A program made the position numbers and the translations under genes. The notes beneath the pieces were generated by a model that worked only from the letters and a program-made list of their open reading frames with translations, did not search any database and was not told where the DNA came from. 64,000 nucleotides of DNA from contig NZ_JAYFNG010000027.1 in NCBI RefSeq assembly GCF_034933565.1, positions 17,996-81,995 on the forward strand. The letters run 5' to 3'. The DNA comes from Raineyella sp034933565. Lineage in GTDB: Bacteria > Actinomycetota > Actinomycetes > Propionibacteriales > Propionibacteriaceae. How positions within the stretch are numbered: position 1 is the stretch's first letter; each line of letters begins with the position of its first letter. This document shows, piece after piece, positions 1 to 8,466 of this stretch.

Positions 1-1951
1 CCCCCTCGGCGGCGGCACGACCCTCCAGCTCCCGCACGTACGCCCCCATCGCGGCGCCGAGGACGGCGGGCCGGCCGTCGTCCTCGCCGTGCCAGAACGG
101 CAACCGGCCCGGGATGCCGGGGGCGGGCAGCACGGACACCCGGTCGGGGGTGATCTCCTCGATCCGCCAGCTGGTGGCACCCAGCGCGATCACATCGCCG
201 ACCCGCGACTCGAAGACCATCTCCTCGTCGAGCTCACCGACCCGGCGCGGGCCGCGGGTCTCGTCCCCGGCGACCAGGTAGACCGGGTAGAGGCCCCGGT
301 CCGGGATCGTCCCTCCGCTGGTGACCGCCAGCCGCTGCGTCCCGGGCCGGCCGGTCAGGGTGCCGCGGGCGCGGTCCCAGACCACTCGGGGCCGTAGCTC
401 GGCGAACTCGTCGGAGGGGTAGCGGCCGGCCAGCAGGTCGAGGGTGACCTCGAAGGCGCTGCGGGGGAGGTCGGCGTACGGTGCGGCCCGGCGGACGGTG
501 TCCCACCACTTCTCGACGTCCAATGGGCCCAGCGCGCACGCGGCGACGGTCTGCTGGGCGAGGATGTCCAGCGGGTCGGCGATGACGTGCAGCGGCTCGA
601 TCGCCCCGGCCTTCATCCGCTGCCCGACCACCGCGGCGTGGATCAGGTCGGCCCGGTGGGTGGGGAAGATGATGCCGCGCGAGACCTCCCCCACCCGGTG
701 GCCGGCGCGGCCGACCCGCTGCAGTGCCGACGCGACGGAGAACGGTGCCGCCACCTGGATGACGAGATCGATGGCACCCATGTCGATGCCGAGCTCGAGG
801 GAGCTGGTGGCGACGACGCAGCGCAGCCGCCCGGCCTTGAGATCCCCCTCGATCCGGGCCCGTTGTTCCTTGGCGACCGACCCGTGGTGCGAGCGGGCCA
901 GCACCGGTGGGTCCTCATCGTCGCCGAGCTCGCCGGCCGCCCGCAGCCGCTCGGCGTACAGCTCGTTCATCCGGGTGGTGATCTTCTCCGCGGAGCGCCG
1001 GGAGTTGGCGAAGACCAGGGTGGACCCCTGGGCCAGCACCAGGTCGACCAGCCGCTCCTCGATGTCGGGCCAGATCGAGTGGATCCGCTGCGGGTCGTCG
1101 TCGGCCGTACGGTCCCGCGACAGGTCGGCCATGTCCGGCACCGGCACGGTGATGGTGAGGTCCCAGACCTTGTCGGAGGGGGGTCGGACGATCCGGACCG
1201 GGCGGCGACCGCCGAGGAACCGGGCCACCTCCTCGGCCGGCTCGACCGTCGCGGACAGCCCGATCCGCTGGGCCGGGGTGGGCAGCAGGTCGTCGAGCCG
1301 CTCCAGGGACAGCGCCAGGTGCGCGCCGCGTTTGGTGCCGGCGACCGCGTGGACCTCGTCGACCACCACGGTCCCGACGCCGGTGAGCGTCTCCCGGGCC
1401 GATGAGGTCAGCATCAGATAGAGCGACTCCGGGGTGGTGATCAGGATGTCGGGCGGCTCGCGCACGAGGCGGCGCCGATCGGTGGGGGTTGTGTCGCCGG
1501 AGCGGACGCCGACCCGGACGTCACGCACCGGCTCGCCGCGTTCGGCGGCGACCCGGCGGATCCCCGCCAGCGGGTGGTGCAGGTTGCGCTCGACGTCGAC
1601 CCCCAGCGCCTTGAGCGGGGAGATGTAGAGCACCCGGGTCCGCGGGGTCTCCGGGTCGTCACCGGAGTGGCCCTGCTCGGATGGCCGGCCACCGGACGGT
1701 CCGTCCACCCCGGGCCCGGCCGGGTCGGCGCCCACCCGGGGCCCGGTCCCGGCCGGGTCGGCCAGCATCAGCCGGTCGATCGCCCAGAGGAACGCGGCCA
1801 GTGTCTTGCCCGAGCCGGTCGGGGCGATCACCAGGGCGTGGTGCCCGGAACTGATCGCCGACCAGGCCCCCGCCTGGGCCGGCGTCGGCTGCCCGAACTC
1901 GCCCTCGAACCACTGACGGGTCGCGGGGGCGAAGCGGTCGAGCGCGGGCAT
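1..1951 (-). CDS. lhr: ATP-dependent helicase Lhr (N-terminal part, cut by window edge)
   Basis: Superfamily 2 DNA helicase of the Lhr family, a 3'-5' translocase linked to DNA repair. About 650 N-terminal residues are in the window and the frame stays open to the left edge; full Lhr is about 1,500 residues. Near the N-terminus lies a Q-motif-like TPAQAGAW, then Walker A TGSGKT, then an Asp-Glu-Val-His (DEVH) box and the SAT motif (GLSATVEPAE). The second RecA domain has SSLELGIDMG and QRVGRAGHR. The track of orthologues is clear up to the WH-like region. The ATG at 1951 lies 6 nt after CACACT, a weak -10, so translation may be leaderless. A Gly/Pro-rich insert follows motif I. The gene downstream is outside the window. 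Confidence 0.93.
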   Translation of the reverse strand, partial: MPALDRFAPATRQWFEGEFGQPTPAQAGAWSAISSGHHALVIAPTGSGKTLAAFLWAIDRLMLADPAGTGPRVGADPAGPGVDGPSGGRPSEQGHSGDDPETPRTRVLYISPLKALGVDVERNLHHPLAGIRRVAAERGEPVRDVRVGVRSGDTTPTDRRRLVREPPDILITTPESLYLMLTSSARETLTGVGTVVVDEVHAVAGTKRGAHLALSLERLDDLLPTPAQRIGLSATVEPAEEVARFLGGRRPVRIVRPPSDKVWDLTITVPVPDMADLSRDRTADDDPQRIHSIWPDIEERLVDLVLAQGSTLVFANSRRSAEKITTRMNELYAERLRAAGELGDDEDPPVLARSHHGSVAKEQRARIEGDLKAGRLRCVVATSSLELGIDMGAIDLVIQVAAPFSVASALQRVGRAGHRVGEVSRGIIFPTHRADLIHAAVVGQRMKAGAIEPLHVIADPLDILAQQTVAACALGPLDVEKWWDTVRRAAPYADLPRSAFEVTLDLLAGRYPSDEFAELRPRVVWDRARGTLTGRPGTQRLAVTSGGTIPDRGLYPVYLVAGDETRGPRRVGELDEEMVFESRVGDVIALGATSWRIEEITPDRVSVLPAPGIPGRLPFWHGEDDGRPAVLGAAMGAYVRELEGRAAAEG

Positions 1952-2001
1952 GGGTCCAGTGTGGCACCGGCCACTGACACCGGCCCCGGGGTGCCGGGCA
2001 C

Positions 2002-2421
2002 TCAGGCCGGCACGTACTCCCCGGCGCCCAGCTCGCGGAGAGCGGCGCGCAGCTCGGTGGTGGCCCGGTCCATCTCCGTCTCCGAGACGTCGATGGCCCG
2101 CAGGGTGTATCCGCTCATGTCGTCGGCACCGAAGACGTGGATGTGCAGGTGCGGCACCTCGAAACCGGCGATCAACAGGCCGGCGCGGGCGGCCCCGGTG
2201 ACCTTCACCATCGCCTGCCCGATGAGCCGGGAGACCTCGGTGAGGTGGGCCCACAACGCCGGATCCGCCTCGGTCCACCGGTCGACCTCCTGGATCGGGA
2301 CGACCAGGGTGTGGCCCCAGGCGACCGGGCCGATCGACAGGAAGGCGGCCACCGTGTCGTCGCGGTAGACGAAGCGGCCGGGCAGTTCACCGGTGATGAT
2401 GCGCGTGAAGACAGTTGCCAT
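2002..2421 (-). CDS. HIT family protein (histidine triad nucleotide-binding)
   Basis: A 139-residue cytoplasmic nucleotide hydrolase or transferase of the HIT superfamily (Hint branch). The catalytic triad HLHIHVF is near residue 92, and the N-terminal pattern FTRIITGELPGRFVYRD is typical of HIT proteins. Substrates are usually adenosine phosphoramidates; the natural substrate cannot be read from the sequence. It lies 50 bp upstream of lhr on the same strand, but both have their own start signals. The ATG is 6 nt after TAGGCT on the minus strand and lacks a Shine-Dalgarno, so it is probably leaderless. Confidence 0.93.
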   Translation of the reverse strand: MATVFTRIITGELPGRFVYRDDTVAAFLSIGPVAWGHTLVVPIQEVDRWTEADPALWAHLTEVSRLIGQAMVKVTGAARAGLLIAGFEVPHLHIHVFGADDMSGYTLRAIDVSETEMDRATTELRAALRELGAGEYVPA

Positions 2422-2427
2422 GCAGTG

Positions 2428-2433
2428 AGCCTA
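2428..2433 (-). promoter_or_regulatory. -10 hexamer of leaderless HIT gene
   Basis: TAGGCT on the minus strand, spacer of 6 nt, then ATG. It fits the leaderless promoter pattern seen throughout the window. Confidence 0.6.
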
Positions 2434-2622
2434 CGGATCCGCGGCCGTTCCGGGGAGGGGGACACGGTGGTCCGTACGGTCCGCGGCACGCGACGATGCG
2501 CTGACGAACGACGCACCGGTGAACGACGCACTGACAGCCGACGCACCAGCAGACGATGCCCGACGGACCGGACCCCACCGACCGGACCCGACCGGCGCGA
2601 CGACCCGCCCGACGGAGGACCC

Positions 2623-3033
2623 ATGACCGAGACCGCACGCCGCGAGGCGATCATGCCGAACACGCTCCCGGCCGCCCCGGCGGTGAACAACACCTACTCC
2701 TACGGCGTGCGGGCGGGTGACACCCTGTACATCGCCGGGATGGTGTCCTTCGCCGCCGACGGGTCGATCGTCGGCGAGGGGGACATCGCCGCCCAGGTCG
2801 ACCAGGCGCTGCACAACATGGCCGAGGTGGTCACCGCCGCCGGCGGCACGATGGATGACGTCGTCGCCACCACCACCTATCTGGTGGACGTGACGGCCGC
2901 CCCGGTGGTGAGCGCGGCGCGGGCCCGCTGGTTCACCGGCCCGGTCAAGCCGACGCACACGGTGGTGGGCGTCGCCGCCCTCGGCCGCCCGCAGTTCCTG
3001 GTCGAGATCGAGGCCGTGGCCCACCTGGGCTGA
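2623..3033 (+). CDS. RidA family protein (reactive enamine/imine deaminase)
   Basis: A 136-residue YjgF/YER057c/UK114 protein. RidA hydrolyses reactive enamines and imines made by PLP enzymes such as threonine dehydratase. The family core is visible: YSYGVRAGDTLYIAGMV near the N-terminus, a middle block about mean AEVVTAAGGTMDDVV, and the C-terminal strand FLVEIEAVAHLG. The catalytic Arg of true RidA is expected just before the last strand. Here the region reads VGVAALGRPQFLVE, with Gly-Arg-Pro, so archetypal activity is plausible but not certain. The ATG at 2623 is preceded by GGAGGAC; longer in-frame starts upstream have no ribosome site. The 200 bp upstream are low-complexity CGACGCAC-type repeats. 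Confidence 0.88.
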   Translation: MTETARREAIMPNTLPAAPAVNNTYSYGVRAGDTLYIAGMVSFAADGSIVGEGDIAAQVDQALHNMAEVVTAAGGTMDDVVATTTYLVDVTAAPVVSAARARWFTGPVKPTHTVVGVAALGRPQFLVEIEAVAHLG

Positions 3034-3192
3034 GAACACCTGGCTGAGAACACCGGGCAGAGGACCGTCCTGACGCCCACCGGCCGCACCGGAGGTGAGC
3101 GATCTCACGGGCTGCGCCGGGAGGGCACGATTCCACCGCGGGACAGCACCCCGGAACAGCACCTCGAGACGCGGTCGCCAGGTCGCACCCCG

Positions 3193-3198
3193 TATGCT
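3193..3198 (+). promoter_or_regulatory. -10 hexamer of leaderless glgP
   Basis: TATGCT, then 7 nt, then the ATG at 3206. An earlier in-frame ATG at 3194 lies inside this hexamer, so 3206 is the likelier start. Confidence 0.55.
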
Positions 3199-3205
3199 GC
3201 GGGCC

Positions 3206-5773
3206 ATGCCAGACAACGCGCAGCAGACGACCAGCAGCGGCACCACCCCTGCCGACGAGTCGCCCACGACGGCCCACCGCGAGAAGGGCCCGGCCGGCAC
3301 GCCCACGCATCCTCTCGCCCTGGCCCCGGTCAAGTCGCCGCCGCATTCGGTGGACGGCTTCGTCGCGGCCTTCCTCGGTGAGCTGAACACGACGCAGGGC
3401 GTGCAACTGTCGCATTCCAGCATCAACGACCAGTACCTGGCACTGGCCGGCACCGTCCGCCAGTACCTGATGGCCCGCTGGCTGGAGACGAGCCGCAAGA
3501 CGCACGAGGCCAAGGCCAAGACGGTCGGCTATCTCTCCGCGGAGTACCTGCTCGGCCGCCAGCTCGGCAACGCCCTGATGGCCTCCGACCTGAACGAGAT
3601 CGCCGAGAAGGGCCTCGAGCAGTGCGGCATCGATCTGGCCACCCTGCGCAGCCAGGAGGTGGAGCCCGGCCTCGGCAACGGTGGCCTCGGGCGGCTCGCC
3701 GCCTGCTTCATCGACTCGCTGGCGACGATGAACGTGCCCTGCATCGGCTACGGCATCCGCTACGAGTACGGCATCTTCCGCCAGACCTTCGTGGACGGCC
3801 GTCAGGTCGAGCAGCCCGACACCTGGCTCGCGCTCGGCTCGCCGTGGGAGTTCCCGCACCCCGAGGAGTCGGTGCAGGTGAACTTCGGCGGTCACACCGA
3901 GCGGACCGTCGACGAGGACGGCCGGGAACGGACCACCTGGGTGCCCGCCTGGAACGTGCTGGGCGTGCCGTACAACTACATGGTCCCCGGCTACCTCAAC
4001 GGCCGGGTCAACCCGCTGCGGCTGTGGAGCGCGCAGGCGACGAAGGCCTTCGACCTGTCGATCTTCAATGCCGGTGACTACGCCGAGGCGGTGCGGGCCC
4101 AGACCTTCGCCGAGAACATCTCCAAGGTGCTCTACCCCGAGGACTCCACCCCGCAGGGCAAGGAGCTGCGACTGCAGCAGCAGTACTTCTTCGTGGCCTG
4201 CTCGCTGCGCGACTTCATCGACAACGAGCTGGAGGAGGACTTCGACCTCCACAACCTGCCGGACCGGATCATCTTCCAGCTCAACGACACCCACCCGGTG
4301 ATCGCGGTGCCGGAGCTGATGCGCATCCTGATGGACGAGCGCGGCTTCGAGTGGGAGGAGGCCTGGGAGGTCACCCACCGGTGCTTCGCCTACACCTGCC
4401 ACACGCTGCTCCCGGAGGCCCTCGAGGTGTGGTCGACCGACCTGCTCGGCCGCCTGCTGCCGCGCCACCTGGAGATCATCTACGGCATCAACGAGCACTT
4501 CCTGGCCGAGGTCCGCGAGACGTTCCCGGGCGACGAGCTGCGCGCCGGCCGGATGTCGATCATCACCGAGTACCCCGACCGGGGCATCCGGATGGCCCAC
4601 CTCGCCACCGTCGCCGCGACCAAGGTCAACGGTGTCGCCGAGCTGCACAGTCAGCTGCTGCGCGACAAGGTGCTGCCGGACTTCTCCGCGCTGTGGCCGG
4701 AGCGGTTCACCAACGTGACCAACGGTGTCACCCCGCGCCGCTTCGTCAAGATGGCCAACCCGAAGCTCTCCGACGTGATCACCGACGCGATCGGTTCCGG
4801 CTGGGTCACCGACCTGGAGCGCCTCAAGGAGCTCGAGACGTACGCCCTGGACGAGGACTTCCTGGTCGCCTTCCGGGAGGCGAAGGACTGGAACAAGCAT
4901 CGGCTCACCACCCTGCTGCGGACGCGGGACGGGATCGATCTGCCCGACGGCCACCTGCTCGACGTGATGGTCAAGCGGCTGCACGAGTACAAGCGCCAGA
5001 CGCTGAAGCTGCTGCACGTCGTGTCGCTCTACGAGCAGGTGCTCTCCGGCAAGGTGGCCGCCGCCGACCTGACGCCGCGCACCGTGGTGTTCGGTGCGAA
5101 GGCCGCTCCCGGCTACCGGATGGCGAAGGACATCATCCACCTGATCAACCGGGTGGCCCACACGATCAACACCGACCCCTGTGTCGAGGGCCGGCTGAAG
5201 ATCGCCTTCCCGGCGAACTACAACGTCACCCTCGCCGAGAAGCTGATCCCGGCCGCGGACCTGTCCGAGCAGATCTCCCTGGCCGGCATGGAGGCCTCCG
5301 GCACCGGCAACATGAAGTTCGCCCTCAACGGCGCCCTGACGGTCGGCACCGACGACGGGGCGAACGTCGAGATCCGCCGCCTGGTCGGCGACGAGAACTT
5401 CTTCCTGTTCGGGATGAGCGAGCCGCAGGTCGCCGAGCTCGGCGCCCACGGCTACAACCCGGGCGAGTACTACCAGCGCAACGCGTCGATCCGGGCCGCG
5501 ATCGACCTGATCAACTCCGGGGCGTTCAGCGACGGCGACCGCGGCATGTTCGACTCGGTGACGGTGTCGCTGACCCACCACGACCGGTTCATGGTGCTGG
5601 CCGACTTCCAGTCGTACGTCGACGCCCAGGCGAAGATCGAGGAGAAGTACGCCGACCAGGACGCCTGGACCCGCTCCGCGGTGCTCAATGTGGCCCGCTG
5701 CGGCTACTTCAGCTCCGACCGCTCGATGCGGGACTACATCCGCAACATCTGGCACACCCAGCCGATGCTCTGA
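3206..5773 (+). CDS. glgP: glycogen/starch/alpha-glucan phosphorylase
   Basis: An 855-residue GT35 phosphorylase that releases glucose-1-phosphate from glycogen or maltodextrin with phosphate and PLP. Family blocks are complete: GYLSAEYLLGRQLGNAL, GNGGLGRLAACFIDSLATM, NDTHPVIAVPELMRIL, TNGVTPRRF, KRLHEYKRQTL, and the PLP-lysine motif EASGTGNMKFALNGALT followed by GTDDGANVEI. The size matches bacterial GlgP/MalP. An N-terminal extension of about 45 residues, rich in Thr, Ser and Pro, precedes the catalytic fold. It is monocistronic: its own leaderless promoter in front and a strong hairpin behind. Glucose-1-phosphate would feed the same glycolytic flow as the glucokinase at 14.2 kb. Confidence 0.96.
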   Translation: MPDNAQQTTSSGTTPADESPTTAHREKGPAGTPTHPLALAPVKSPPHSVDGFVAAFLGELNTTQGVQLSHSSINDQYLALAGTVRQYLMARWLETSRKTHEAKAKTVGYLSAEYLLGRQLGNALMASDLNEIAEKGLEQCGIDLATLRSQEVEPGLGNGGLGRLAACFIDSLATMNVPCIGYGIRYEYGIFRQTFVDGRQVEQPDTWLALGSPWEFPHPEESVQVNFGGHTERTVDEDGRERTTWVPAWNVLGVPYNYMVPGYLNGRVNPLRLWSAQATKAFDLSIFNAGDYAEAVRAQTFAENISKVLYPEDSTPQGKELRLQQQYFFVACSLRDFIDNELEEDFDLHNLPDRIIFQLNDTHPVIAVPELMRILMDERGFEWEEAWEVTHRCFAYTCHTLLPEALEVWSTDLLGRLLPRHLEIIYGINEHFLAEVRETFPGDELRAGRMSIITEYPDRGIRMAHLATVAATKVNGVAELHSQLLRDKVLPDFSALWPERFTNVTNGVTPRRFVKMANPKLSDVITDAIGSGWVTDLERLKELETYALDEDFLVAFREAKDWNKHRLTTLLRTRDGIDLPDGHLLDVMVKRLHEYKRQTLKLLHVVSLYEQVLSGKVAAADLTPRTVVFGAKAAPGYRMAKDIIHLINRVAHTINTDPCVEGRLKIAFPANYNVTLAEKLIPAADLSEQISLAGMEASGTGNMKFALNGALTVGTDDGANVEIRRLVGDENFFLFGMSEPQVAELGAHGYNPGEYYQRNASIRAAIDLINSGAFSDGDRGMFDSVTVSLTHHDRFMVLADFQSYVDAQAKIEEKYADQDAWTRSAVLNVARCGYFSSDRSMRDYIRNIWHTQPML

Positions 5774-5780
5774 GCGGACC

Positions 5781-5815
5781 GTGCGTGTCGTCCCGGTCGC
5801 CGGGACGACACGCAC
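5781..5815 (+). terminator. glgP transcription terminator hairpin
   Basis: A 16-bp stem built on GTGCGTGTCGTCCCGG with loop TCG and its exact complement, starting 7 nt after the glgP stop. It has no T-run, which is usual in GC-rich actinobacteria. Confidence 0.75.
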
Positions 5816-5938
5816 CGGACGGCCGTCCGGATGCCACGGGACAGTCCGGGACTGTCATCCCGGGCGACGCGTACCCGGGCGACACGTACGGGACGGCGCC
5901 ACCGCGCCGCGGATCGGCGGGTGGCGGGTGGCGACAGG

Positions 5939-6271
5939 TCAGCGGGTGGCGACCGCCTGCAGCACTGCCTCGCGCGCATCGGCCGAGCGGGCCGGCAGCA
6001 CCGGAATGCCCATCTTGCCCAAGGTGTGCAGCATGCCCTGGCCCATGTGGTCGACGACGACGGCCTCAACGGCGTTCTCCCGCAGGAACCGCACGATCCG
6101 GGCGTGGTGCGACCCCTCGGTCCCCTCGTCGTGGGCGACGTCCCAGCCGACCCGGTGGACCACCCAGTCGGTGACCTGCCCGGCATCGACCGTGGCGACG
6201 GCGACCATCGGCGCCCGCCCCCAACGGGGCTCGACCTGACCGTCCGACGTGACCGGGATCGCGATGTTCAT
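5939..6271 (-). CDS. NifX/NifB-like (dinitrogenase iron-molybdenum cofactor biosynthesis) domain protein
   Basis: A 110-residue single-domain protein of the NifX/NafY/NifB-C-terminal fold. It starts with MNIAIPVTSDGQVEPRWGRA, contains the DHMGQGMLHTLGKMGIPV segment, and ends after ADAREAVLQAV. In nitrogen fixers this fold carries Fe-S or FeMo-cofactor precursors. No nif genes are nearby, and family members in non-fixers have no firm function; Fe-S or metal handling is the usual guess. The ATG at 6271 lies 6 nt after TACAGT with no ribosome site. The longer frame upstream is non-coding shadow. Confidence 0.8.
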   Translation of the reverse strand: MNIAIPVTSDGQVEPRWGRAPMVAVATVDAGQVTDWVVHRVGWDVAHDEGTEGSHHARIVRFLRENAVEAVVVDHMGQGMLHTLGKMGIPVLPARSADAREAVLQAVATR

Positions 6272-6277
6272 GCCCTC

Positions 6278-6298
6278 ACTGTAGGACGACACTGTCGT
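6278..6298 (-). promoter_or_regulatory. -10 hexamer and short palindrome of the NifX-like gene
   Basis: TACAGT (6278-6283, minus strand) ends 6 nt before the ATG. Just upstream, in the -35 zone, is ACGACA-C-TGTCGT (6286-6298), a perfect inverted repeat that could be an operator. Confidence 0.45.
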
Positions 6299-6488
6299 GA
6301 CGGCGCTGCAGGGGACGGCAGCGGGGCAGGGCACCGCGCCGGGCGGTCCCCTGCTGTCCGGAGCGCGCGGACGCCAGCACCGGCACGGCGGGCACGGCAG
6401 CCCCCGCGTGCCCGGTGCTGCGGCACCTGACGGCTCCCCCCGTTCCGTGGCCCGATGCTGCCCCTGTCGGCGCACCGGCCCGGAAACC

Positions 6489-6494
6489 TAACCT
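6489..6494 (+). promoter_or_regulatory. -10 hexamer of leaderless MFS gene
   Basis: TAACCT followed by a 7-nt spacer and the ATG at 6502; no Shine-Dalgarno is present. Confidence 0.55.
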
Positions 6495-6501
6495 GGCGGT
6501 C

Positions 6502-7683
6502 ATGTCGTCGCCCCTGAGTCCTGCCCGTCCACGCGTCTGGCCGCTGTACGTCGGCGGATTCCTCGGGCCGTTCGGCGGGGCGGTGACCAACACGATGCTC
6601 CCGGAGCTGGCCCACGGGCTGGGCACCGACCTCACCGCGGCGTCCTCGGCGGTGACCTGGTACATGCTGCCGTTCTGCCTCGCCCTGCTCGTCTCCGGCT
6701 CCCTCGCCCAGCGCTGGGGACGGGGCCGTACGATCCGCGGCGGGTACGCCGTCTACCTGGCGGCCTCCCTGGTCTGCGTCCTCGCCCAGGGCCTCCCCGC
6801 GGGGGCGGTGGTCCCGGTCTTCATGGCCGGGCGGGCCCTGCAGGGGGTCGGCAATGCCTTCACGACCCCGGTGCTGGTGTCGCTGCTGAGCGAGTTCGTG
6901 CCCGGGGACCGGCTGGGACGTTCGTTGGGCCTGTTCGCCTCGATGCAGGCCGCGGGGCAGGCGTTCAGCCCGCTGGTCGGCGGCGTGGCGGCGGACACCG
7001 ACTACCGGTTCGCCTTCGTCGTCACCGGGCTGGCGGCGCTGGTCCTCGGGCTGGTCACCCCCTCCGGGCGGGCCGGCAGCGGCCGGGCGGGCGGGCCGAC
7101 CGACTGGCGGGCGCTGGCCAACCCGCGGGTGGCGCAGTCCTCCGCGGTGGCGTTCGCCGCCCAGGTGAGCGCCACCGGCGTCACGGTGCTGGCGGCGCTG
7201 ATCGCCACCGACCGGTTCGGGCTCTCCCCCACCACCCGCGGCCTGGTGGTCGCGTTCTACGGCGTCGCGGGGCTGGCGAGCGGTAATCTGGCGGGCCGCC
7301 TCGCCGACAGCTGGGGGATCCGGCGGCTGGGTGTCCTCTCGCTCCTCGTGCTGGCCGTCGCGATGGCCCTGGTCGGGCTGGCGCCATGGCTGGCGCTGCT
7401 GGTCGTGCTGGTGGGGGCGATCGGCGCCGCGGGCACCGCGAGCCGGATCCTGACCAACACCCTCGCCCTGCGCAGCACCCCGCAGAACACCGGCGGCGCC
7501 ACCTCGGTGACGATGGCGGTGCAGTTCCTCGGCTCCGCCGTGGTGCCCGCGCTGCTGCCGCTCTACGCGATCGCGCCGGCGCTGGCCACGGCGGCAGCCG
7601 GTGCCGTCGCCGCGCTGGGGGCGGTGGTCGCCGCCGTCCCCGTCCGTCCGGCAGCCGACGACGGAGCCGTCCGCCGGTCCTGA
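6502..7683 (+). CDS. MFS transporter (drug/metabolite efflux type)
   Basis: A 393-residue major facilitator with about 12 hydrophobic segments from residue 10 onward. The loop between helices 2 and 3 reads LAQRWGRGRTIRGG, an MFS motif A variant, and the matching loop in the second half is NLAGRLADSWGIRRLG. FVPGDRLGRSLGLFASMQAAGQAFSPLVGG resembles motif C of exporters (DHA family). The substrate cannot be assigned. ATG 6502 is chosen because of the leaderless -10; the upstream in-frame extension (from 6415) is not membrane-like. It is divergent from the NifX-like gene, and their promoters share a 230-bp gap. Confidence 0.88.
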   Translation: MSSPLSPARPRVWPLYVGGFLGPFGGAVTNTMLPELAHGLGTDLTAASSAVTWYMLPFCLALLVSGSLAQRWGRGRTIRGGYAVYLAASLVCVLAQGLPAGAVVPVFMAGRALQGVGNAFTTPVLVSLLSEFVPGDRLGRSLGLFASMQAAGQAFSPLVGGVAADTDYRFAFVVTGLAALVLGLVTPSGRAGSGRAGGPTDWRALANPRVAQSSAVAFAAQVSATGVTVLAALIATDRFGLSPTTRGLVVAFYGVAGLASGNLAGRLADSWGIRRLGVLSLLVLAVAMALVGLAPWLALLVVLVGAIGAAGTASRILTNTLALRSTPQNTGGATSVTMAVQFLGSAVVPALLPLYAIAPALATAAAGAVAALGAVVAAVPVRPAADDGAVRRS

Positions 7684-7816
7684 TCGGCGGCCCGACGGGA
7701 GTGACCGTACGGCCCCGAAGGCCCCCGTACGGTCCCCGAAGGTCCGCCGAGGGGGTGAAATCGGCCCGGAACCCACCGGAAACCCCTGGGAAACGGCGTG
7801 TCTGCGCGGTTCTCCG

Positions 7817-7845
7817 TTGCAGTGACCCTCTGCGGTCACTAGCAT
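7817..7845 (+). promoter_or_regulatory. HU gene promoter with palindromic operator in the spacer
   Basis: TTGCAG (7817-7822), 17 bp, TAGCAT (7840-7845). A perfect inverted repeat AGTGACC-N6-GGTCACT (7821-7840) fills the spacer. The predicted start near 7852 leaves a leader of about 90 nt before HU. Confidence 0.6.
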
Positions 7846-7943
7846 CCTGCGTTGTTACGACATGTGCGTTGTGTCGATGCGCAGCGCCGAACCCTGACGA
7901 GGTCGCCTGCGACCGCGTCACGGACCATCACTGAAGGAGACAC

Positions 7944-8225
7944 ATGAACCGCACCGAACTCGTGGCGGCCGTCGCCGAGCGCGCCGGACTGTCGAAGGAA
8001 GACGCCAACCGTGCCATCACCGCCCTCGACGACGTCCTGCAGGAGGCCGCACGTGGGGGCCAGAAGGTCCAGATCCCGGGCCTGCTGACCCTTGAGGTCG
8101 TCGAGCGCGCCGCCCGCAGCGGCCGCAACCCCCGCACCGGCGAGACCATGGAGATCGCGGCCAAGCGGGCCGTCCGCCTCACTCCGGGCGCCGCGCTGAA
8201 GCGCGCCGCCAACGGCGAGGAGTGA
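7944..8225 (+). CDS. hup: HU family DNA-binding protein
   Basis: A 93-residue histone-like protein. The start MNRTELVAAVAERAGLSKEDA and the DNA-binding arm GRNPRTGETMEIAA are diagnostic of the HU/IHF family. It binds DNA as a dimer and shapes the nucleoid. It is the short type, lacking the Lys/Ala-rich tail of mycobacterial HupB. A good ribosome site (GAAGGAGA) sits 6 nt before the ATG, unlike the many leaderless neighbours, which suits a highly expressed protein. It is followed directly by a terminator and so stands alone. Confidence 0.95.
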   Translation: MNRTELVAAVAERAGLSKEDANRAITALDDVLQEAARGGQKVQIPGLLTLEVVERAARSGRNPRTGETMEIAAKRAVRLTPGAALKRAANGEE

Positions 8226-8268
8226 TCCCCTCGGGCGTCACCCCTGACGTCCACCCCTGATCCTCCAC

Positions 8269-8302
8269 AGCGGCGGGTCCGGCCAGTGCCGGGCCCGCCG
8301 CT
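8269..8302 (+). terminator. hup terminator hairpin
   Basis: A 15-bp stem (AGCGGCGGGTCCGGC with its complement, one G-U pair) and a 4-nt loop, 44 nt after the stop codon. Confidence 0.7.
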
Positions 8303-8350
8303 GCCGTTCCCGGACCGTACGCGCGGCCGCGAGCCGGCGCTACGCGCATC

Positions 8351-8421
8351 CGGCCGGACGAGAGCCGGTCGGACGAGAGGCGGTCGGACGAGAGCCGGTC
8401 GGACGAGAGGCAGCGGTCGGA
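8351..8421. repeat. 15-bp tandem repeat, about 4.5 copies
   Basis: Unit CGGTCGGACGAGAGC/G, repeated head to tail between the hup terminator and the convergent MFS gene. Confidence 0.8.
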
Positions 8422-8466
8422 TGCAGCGGCCGGGCCCGCTCCGGGCCAGCCGCGCCCGTACGACCC

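Noticed and set aside
2945..5815. 956-residue frame antisense to glgP
   Set aside because: Shadow with no domain; glycogen phosphorylase is unambiguous.
5939..6271. nitrogen-fixation locus
   Set aside because: A lone NifX-like domain and a PFOR named nifJ do not make a nif cluster; no nifHDK or nifB radical-SAM gene is here.
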